Below are positions 58,700-64,000 of a stretch of DNA of 64,000 nt, one piece after another (within the stretch, counting starts at the first letter, position 1; each line of letters opens with the position of its first letter). The notes beneath the pieces are model-generated. The model worked only from the letters and a program-made list of their open reading frames with translations, did no database searches and was not told where the DNA came from. The position numbers and the translations under genes were made by a program. Source of the DNA: Carposina sasakii (lineage: Eukaryota > Arthropoda > Insecta > Lepidoptera > Carposinidae); the NCBI GenBank assembly GCA_014607495.2, contig CP053161.1:930001-994000 (forward strand), in the 5' to 3' direction.

Positions 58700-60290
58700 T
58701 CTTTGTCATGGAAAAGAAATAAAAGAGGAGTAGCGGTTAAGTATATTTTCATACAGAAATAGTGTGCCGCGGAGCGGGGGTGAAGTATGGGACGAGGAGA
58801 GCATTGAACACTGTAGCCCTGCCCATTTACATAGAAGCCACCTTGTAGTGACTAGTCAAACTACTTGCTCATTATCAATATGGTTCAAGATTGTTTTACT
58901 AGTGCAATTACTCATTACTAGATGGCAATATTATATTACGTTTTAGTAAAAAAGTACCCTGATAAAAGCGCTAGTGTCTTTGTAATTTTAATAAGGTTAC
59001 ATTTCGGAGTACAAGCATGTGGTTACAGCTACTGCATTACACTGGCGCTGAAGCTACACCTCTATCATGACGTCATGGCCTCACGATCGCCACACGACTC
59101 AGTTCATAGTCCCACCTCCTCTTTTATACCTTCTTCATGGTCCTTGTTCTATTAGAAACAAGCTTCAGATTAGGACAATAAGCCACATCTGTTCGAATAC
59201 TGAAGAGTTTGTTTTTTTTGTTGTTTGTTTTGTTTGTTTGATTACGATCTCCGGTAAAAAATAATCCATCGAGGAATTACTATCAAGTGCGACGAAGATA
59301 GAGGAAATGTACATTACATTGTAAACCTCAAAAATATGTATGAAAGAATAAAATAATATGAAAGAAAAAATTGGTCTACATGCAGCTTCTAAACTACCGT
59401 CTTAGGAAAAGTTGGGAATGATCACTTTCTAATAACGAATGAAGGTCTAGATCATGTTCACCGTCTTAGGAAAAGTTATTCAACTTAAAAAGAATTCAAT
59501 TCCCTGTAAGTTATCTTTTGCTGTAACATTGTTTAAACACGTTGGAATTGTACTTGCGTCAGATATTCACACGGCCTATAGTGTCAAGATCGGGTTGCGG
59601 AGAAAATGTGCCACAAGAAAATAAAACAAAAATATAAACGCAGAAGTTAGTTTTTGACGCGGACGCGTATGGTAATAACAAGCAAGTTAGATAAATATCT
59701 TCTTAGTACCGGCTAGGTAGTGCAAAGCCCATTTATTACAAGCTTTTATTTAACTTGCAATGTATGTTTGTTCGGGTGAAATCTTACAACTCAATTTTAA
59801 GGCACTTGCCCTCAACCGATTGGGCTGAAATTTGGTTAGCACGTTCAGTTCGGATGACAATGCATGATTAACAGTGTGAATAAACATTTAAAAGTAAGAA
59901 CGTAAATACGAGTACTTAAATGTCGCGACAAGCTTTTATAACATATAAATTGTGTCAAATGTGTTAAATTTGAAATGACGTTATAAATTAACAGTAAAAG
60001 TTTTAGTGTAAAAGTTTATTTTTTCTTTTTAGCGCATTTAAATAAAAGCTTGTTTTTAAAAGGTTTTTTTACCTAATGTTTAATTAAAAAATATTATTAC
60101 CAACTAGTGGATGCCCCCGACTTCGTCTGCATAAACATTACTTATTGCCAATGTTCCATCTTATTCTGGTATATATATATATATAACAATAAGTGTTAGT
60201 AATATAAGCTATATAGGTATACGTGCCAAGTTTCCTATTAAATCCGTTTGATAAATTTTGAGTTAAATGTGTGTAATAATAATAATGTAA
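58700..60290. other. No gene recognised
   Basis: ACCGTCTTAGGAAAAGTT occurs exactly at 59398 and 59461. A short AT microsatellite is at 60168-60186. 60105-60135 is the edge of a family E-like repeat. Confidence 0.45.
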
Positions 60291-60319
60291 AAAATTAAAA
60301 GTGTATAGAGAAAATTCGT

Positions 60320-60400
60320 CCGTAACCATAGCTCAGTTGGTTAAAGCGAAGCACGGAATGCGAGAGTCTCACTCGGGTAAAAAAAAATCATTTCTTAATA
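60320..60400 (+). mobile_element. Decayed tRNA-derived SINE head
   Basis: ACCATAGCTCAGTTGGTTAAAG is a good tRNA 5' half with an A box (TAGCTCAGTTGG); the B-box region is eroded to GAGAGTCTCACTC. CTCGGGTAAAAAAAAATCATTTCTT follows, as in the copy at 50.95 kb. Confidence 0.7.
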
Positions 60401-60879
60401 TTATTTCTTAAATGTGTGTATCAAATTTCATTTAAATTACTTTAACACACAGTATACACTCAATTGAAGAAAAAAACGTTTTATAAAAATACTTCACACA
60501 TTTATGTAGCACATCATCGATTGCGTGTTTGCTTTAATCATAAATAATGTACCTATATTGTCATACAGGAAATGCAGTCTGCATTCCCAATGCGAAATCA
60601 CCATTATGCAACAATAATTTTGTGGGTTTAGTTAAACGGCCAAACGTGAGCTCATTACCGCGTTAATGAAAGTTTGTATTATTTAAGTAGTTAGAATATG
60701 CGGTAATTCTGTGGAATGTAGAATAGAATTTCTGCACTTTATGATGTTCTTAGTAAGTAGAGAAGTTATATTCTTGTTTGTGAGATATTAATAATTGATT
60801 GATCCATGACTTGTATTTAACAACTTGGTATAACAAAGGGGTATGAAAATAAACATAAAAAATAAAAAATAGGATGAGT

Positions 60880-61015
60880 GAAAGTAGACTGACAAAGAAA
60901 GTGTACAACGGAAGAGTGGATGGAAGGGTTGGAAGGGGAAGACCTCGCCGGACCTTCACCGATTAAATTGGTGAAATTCTAAAGAAAGGTCAGTCAGGTC
61001 AAGAGTACTCTAAAC
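60880..61015 (+). pseudogene. Fragment of a non-LTR RT C-terminal tail
   Basis: One frame reads KVYNGRVDGRVGRGRPRRTF, TD, a TAA, then IGEILKKGQSG: the 'GRGRPRKT...DQIGEIL' tail of RTE-like RTs with the Gln codon turned into a stop. Too short and broken to function. Confidence 0.75.
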
Positions 61016-61019
61016 CGAC

Positions 61020-62530
61020 GAAGTCTTAATCAGAAAACGGAAATCACTACTTATATGAAAATAAAAACTATTATCTAGTACATTGTCAAACAAACTTACG
61101 ATATCAAGTTATAATATATCGCTAGGTATTAGTACCAAGTTCTTGTATATCGCTAGAATCGCAAACCAGAAAGTTGCCATATAAAAAATAACTGGCCCTT
61201 CTAAGGCATTCATTTTCCGTAACACATCGTTTCGGTATTCAATAAATCAAATCCATACAGAGTCCACATGTAACCAGTAAGAAACCCAACAAATAAATCA
61301 TCTGAACAGTGCCCCATATCTGCCCACAATGATTTAGTAATCCGGCAAAATTGTTAGGAGCACCGTAATGAATAATAATAAGGCTGTGCACATAGCGGGC
61401 GATTCAGGAATCCTTTCGGGCAGTTAAGGTGCAGTCTCACTGGACGGTCCACCTGGCAGCGTCAAAGGATGTTGTATCCCGAATATCGTTGAATAAAAGG
61501 AGCTCACAAAATCATAGGTAAGTATCTAAAGTGATGGTGTAAAAATCTAAATGTAAATATTTGTAAATGGTTTGCATGTGTCCGTAAAGTGATGTTTTCT
61601 GATAGATAAGTTACATTTTGTTTGCTTCCGATGTGATTCTAGTGCGTATGGTTTTATATACAGGTAAGCTTAGTAAAACTTAATTTGGAAAACTTGCGAT
61701 TCCTTCGAGAAAACATAAAGAAAAAAATCTGAGTACCTATAACCCTGTATAAAAGGCAAAATTTTATTTATTATTTAAACATCTTGTTATTTAATTTTGT
61801 GCAGTGTTTGGTACTTATTAATAACATTATATTATGTTAGTCCGAGAGTAAAATCGTCAAAAGTCGGTTTTTTTTTCGGACAAGATATCACTTTAACCTA
61901 ACCTAACCTAACTAGCAGTGTTATTGATATTAAATCTCAGTAGGTAATATCAGTGAATTTCATATTAAGGGACCAAAGGCTAATGAGCAAGGTCTTTTAT
62001 ACGAGATATTGTAAAGGTCACACCCATTTAAAGGATCCCATTATAGATCGTAACTGAATTTCGACGTTGAATGCTTTTGAATGAACTACGTGAGGAATAA
62101 ACCAAGAACTGCTATCCGTTGACCTAATTGAGCGCTCTATTTTTCATATCATCGCTTTTATTCCGATTATGCGAGGTATCCGTTCCAAGGGATTTTTAGT
62201 TTAAAGGTCCATTTACATGATACCATTTTTTGTGAATTTAAGAACAATAATTGAATTCAATTCACGATACGTCACCATTGACTATTATAGTTAAAACTTG
62301 AAAAATGTGTCAAAAATGGCAGTTTAATTTCAATAAATAAAAGTATTAATATTCAATAAAATAAAATGGTATGTAATAGCCAAAAATATGGTATCAGGTA
62401 AATGAGGTTTGACACTATTTTGTGTAAAATTTCCGTAAATAATCTACAGATAAACTATCTAAGAATGAAATATTGTATACTTATTATATAAACTGTCATG
62501 TCCAGAGCTTCGCTAGAATACATATCCGTC
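61020..62530. other. No gene recognised, one weak repeat
   Basis: 61555-61710 is the second copy of the repeat at 55980-56130. 61893-61912 reads AACCTAACCTAACCTAACTA. Confidence 0.45.
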
Positions 62531-62541
62531 ATGTATAGAAT

Positions 62542-62702
62542 CATCATCATCATCATCATCAGCCTATTGCAGTCCACTGCCGGACGAAGGCCTCCCCCAG
62601 GGCACGCTATAAGACTGCCATGGGGGGTATTTGCCCATAGTCACCACACTGGGCAGGCGGGTTGGTGACCGCAGTTTGTATTTTGGACTATATTGTCAAC
62701 AC
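62542..62702 (-). mobile_element. Dispersed repeat family G with RT stop end
   Basis: The minus strand reads LGEAFVRQWTAIG and stop at 62556-62606, followed by (ATG)n, the end of an RT ORF. The other side continues into GGGCAGGCGGGTTGGTGACC as in copies 1 and 2. Confidence 0.8.
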
Positions 62703-63093
62703 GTATGTATAGAATACGTACATGTAAAAACTGTAAAATGTTTAGCATAAGTTAACAATTTACACCTCGGTATAAAAACAAAAAAACTGTTTAAAGATTA
62801 TTTTTTAAGACAAAGATTTTTTAACACAATATTATTTTTAAACGCAGTTGGATACGAGTAGATTTAAAAAAAAAATGTAATGTGAACGGTCCACAAATAA
62901 ATTTTTTAGCAAACTCTACATGAAAATGAAATTAAAACTGCACGGACGGAATTCGGTTACGCTGTGAAATTTTCATGCTGTTTTAACATTATTCTACTAC
63001 ACTTTAAAATTTGGTTTTAGTTCTTACAACGTAATTTGATATCTTCGCTAAGCGCGCTTATTTTAAAATAATATTACAAAATAAAATGTTAAT

Positions 63094-63457
63094 GTATACA
63101 GGGTGTTTTCTCGTTGTCATCCTTAACGAAGGGTATGTACTCTATACATCACATAAAGTAAGTTTATGCCAAAAAAATGCTGGGAAACGATGTAAATTTT
63201 TTTTTTTTAAAAAAAATTAATTACCTACTTGATCGGGCGAAATTTTTAGTGTCCAGTGTTTATGCTTAGTAGTAGTATTTTTTTTTCATAGTTTGTGCAT
63301 TTATGCAGAAAAACGCAGTCTATTTACTCAACTTTGGACCCTAATATCCTGGGAACCAGGCACTTCCCAAGTATGCTTCCGTGGAGAAAAATGATCGTGA
63401 TGATGAGGAGATTCCGTAGTTTTCGGGAACGTTGACGACCAAAAATCATCCTGTATG
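63094..63457 (-). mobile_element. Dispersed repeat family B, copy 5
   Basis: From TATACAGGGTGTTTTCTCG to CATCCTGTATG; contains an internal poly(T) expansion and a deletion before GTGCATTTATGCAG. Confidence 0.82.
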
Positions 63458-63770
63458 TACTAAGCACAGATATTAGAACGTTTGCAAAAGTGGTGTAGAT
63501 AAATTATTTCAATGATATTATTTCTGAAATAGGATTCGTGATGATTGCGAAATAAAAAAGAGGCCAAGTTCATTCGATTTCACATTAAGACGAAGTTGGT
63601 TCAATCCCCAGTCACAGATTGTACCACTGATTAAATGTTAATGTAGATATGTACATACGCATTTTCTTATAGAATAATTATTACTTATCTTCTGCTTTAA
63701 ACATGCGACCGGAGTTTTCTTTCCTTCCCTATAAATAATGGGATAAGGGCAGGTAGATTATAAATGCTTC

Positions 63771-64000
63771 TTCTATGCTGTTCTGGGAGTGAAAAAAAAA
63801 CGTATAATACTACAGCTGCTTCTCTTCCCGGGCATACTGTAGGTACAAGTCAGTAGAGGGACAAGAGGGTCTTGGTGTTTTGTAGGCGATGGGCTGACCA
63901 CCTGTCACTACTAACCGAACTTGTACATCTCAACTTTACCCTCAAAATTGGTCAAAAGTGGCACCATGTGGTTCTATCGGCCCTGCCTACCCCGTAAGGG
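63771..64000 (-). mobile_element. Dispersed repeat family A, copy 4 (runs off the window)
   Basis: TGCTGTTCTGGGAGTG to CTGCCTACCCCGTAAGGG. Nearly the same as 2023-2256 in the same orientation. Confidence 0.82.

Noticed and set aside
61893..61912. Telomeric repeat (CCTAA)n
   Set aside because: Only about three to four units; similar two-unit runs at 32029 and 44435. Too short to call an interstitial telomere.
1..64000. CRISPR array, bacterial operon or phage
   Set aside because: No regularly spaced repeats with unique spacers, no ribosome binding sites or dense gene packing; introns and SINEs show a eukaryotic genome.

Overview
The window looks like nuclear DNA of a lepidopteran insect (moth or butterfly). 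It is AT-rich, has introns with GT/AG boundaries, and carries 3' ends of RTE/CR1-like retrotransposons (the RT tail ending in 'GEAYVQ' followed by GAT or ATG triplets), tRNA-derived SINEs and many small fold-back MITEs of the kind common in moth genomes. The species cannot be told from the sequence alone.

The only host gene I can support is on the minus strand, from about 40.4 kb down to about 33.1 kb. It is a class A (rhodopsin-family) G-protein-coupled receptor split over at least seven recognisable coding exons. Transmembrane segments 1, 2, 3, 4, 5 and 7 are clear, with GN in TM1, LALND in TM2, DRY, the TM4 Trp, the TM5 Pro and NPFLY. Splice phases agree from exon to exon. Position 3.32 is Arg rather than the Asp of biogenic amine receptors, so the ligand is unknown. 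The locus has three irregularities: a one-base deficit in the TM4 exon, an in-frame TGA inside a long C-tail reading frame, and no TM6 exon that I could find. It is either a recently decaying receptor gene, or an intact gene blurred by assembly errors plus one exon I missed.

Everything else is repeats and sequence I do not recognise. 1-6 kb holds two hairpin MITEs, one copy each of two dispersed families and a retrotransposon tail. 8-14 kb is a repeat-dense block bounded by nearly identical inverted arms that run into AT microsatellites; inside are a GTTGATCC motif cluster, a 390-bp palindrome, a CGATCGAT-rich element, a 131-bp tandem array and a 24-bp perfect inverted repeat. 15-26 kb holds a long MITE, two decayed RT fragments (one with an internal inversion) and a row of GC-rich hairpins. 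26-33 kb is mostly unrecognised AT-rich DNA. The receptor gene fills 33-40.4 kb. 41-64 kb is again a mosaic of repeats, including two families each seen in both orientations.

No array of defence genes, CRISPR, rRNA or functional tRNA gene was seen. The observations most worth a second look are the three lesions in the receptor gene, the two hairpin MITEs whose arms match within a copy at the four core sites where the copies differ from each other, the inverted RT fragment with the look of twin priming, and the clustered GC hairpins at 22.4 kb.
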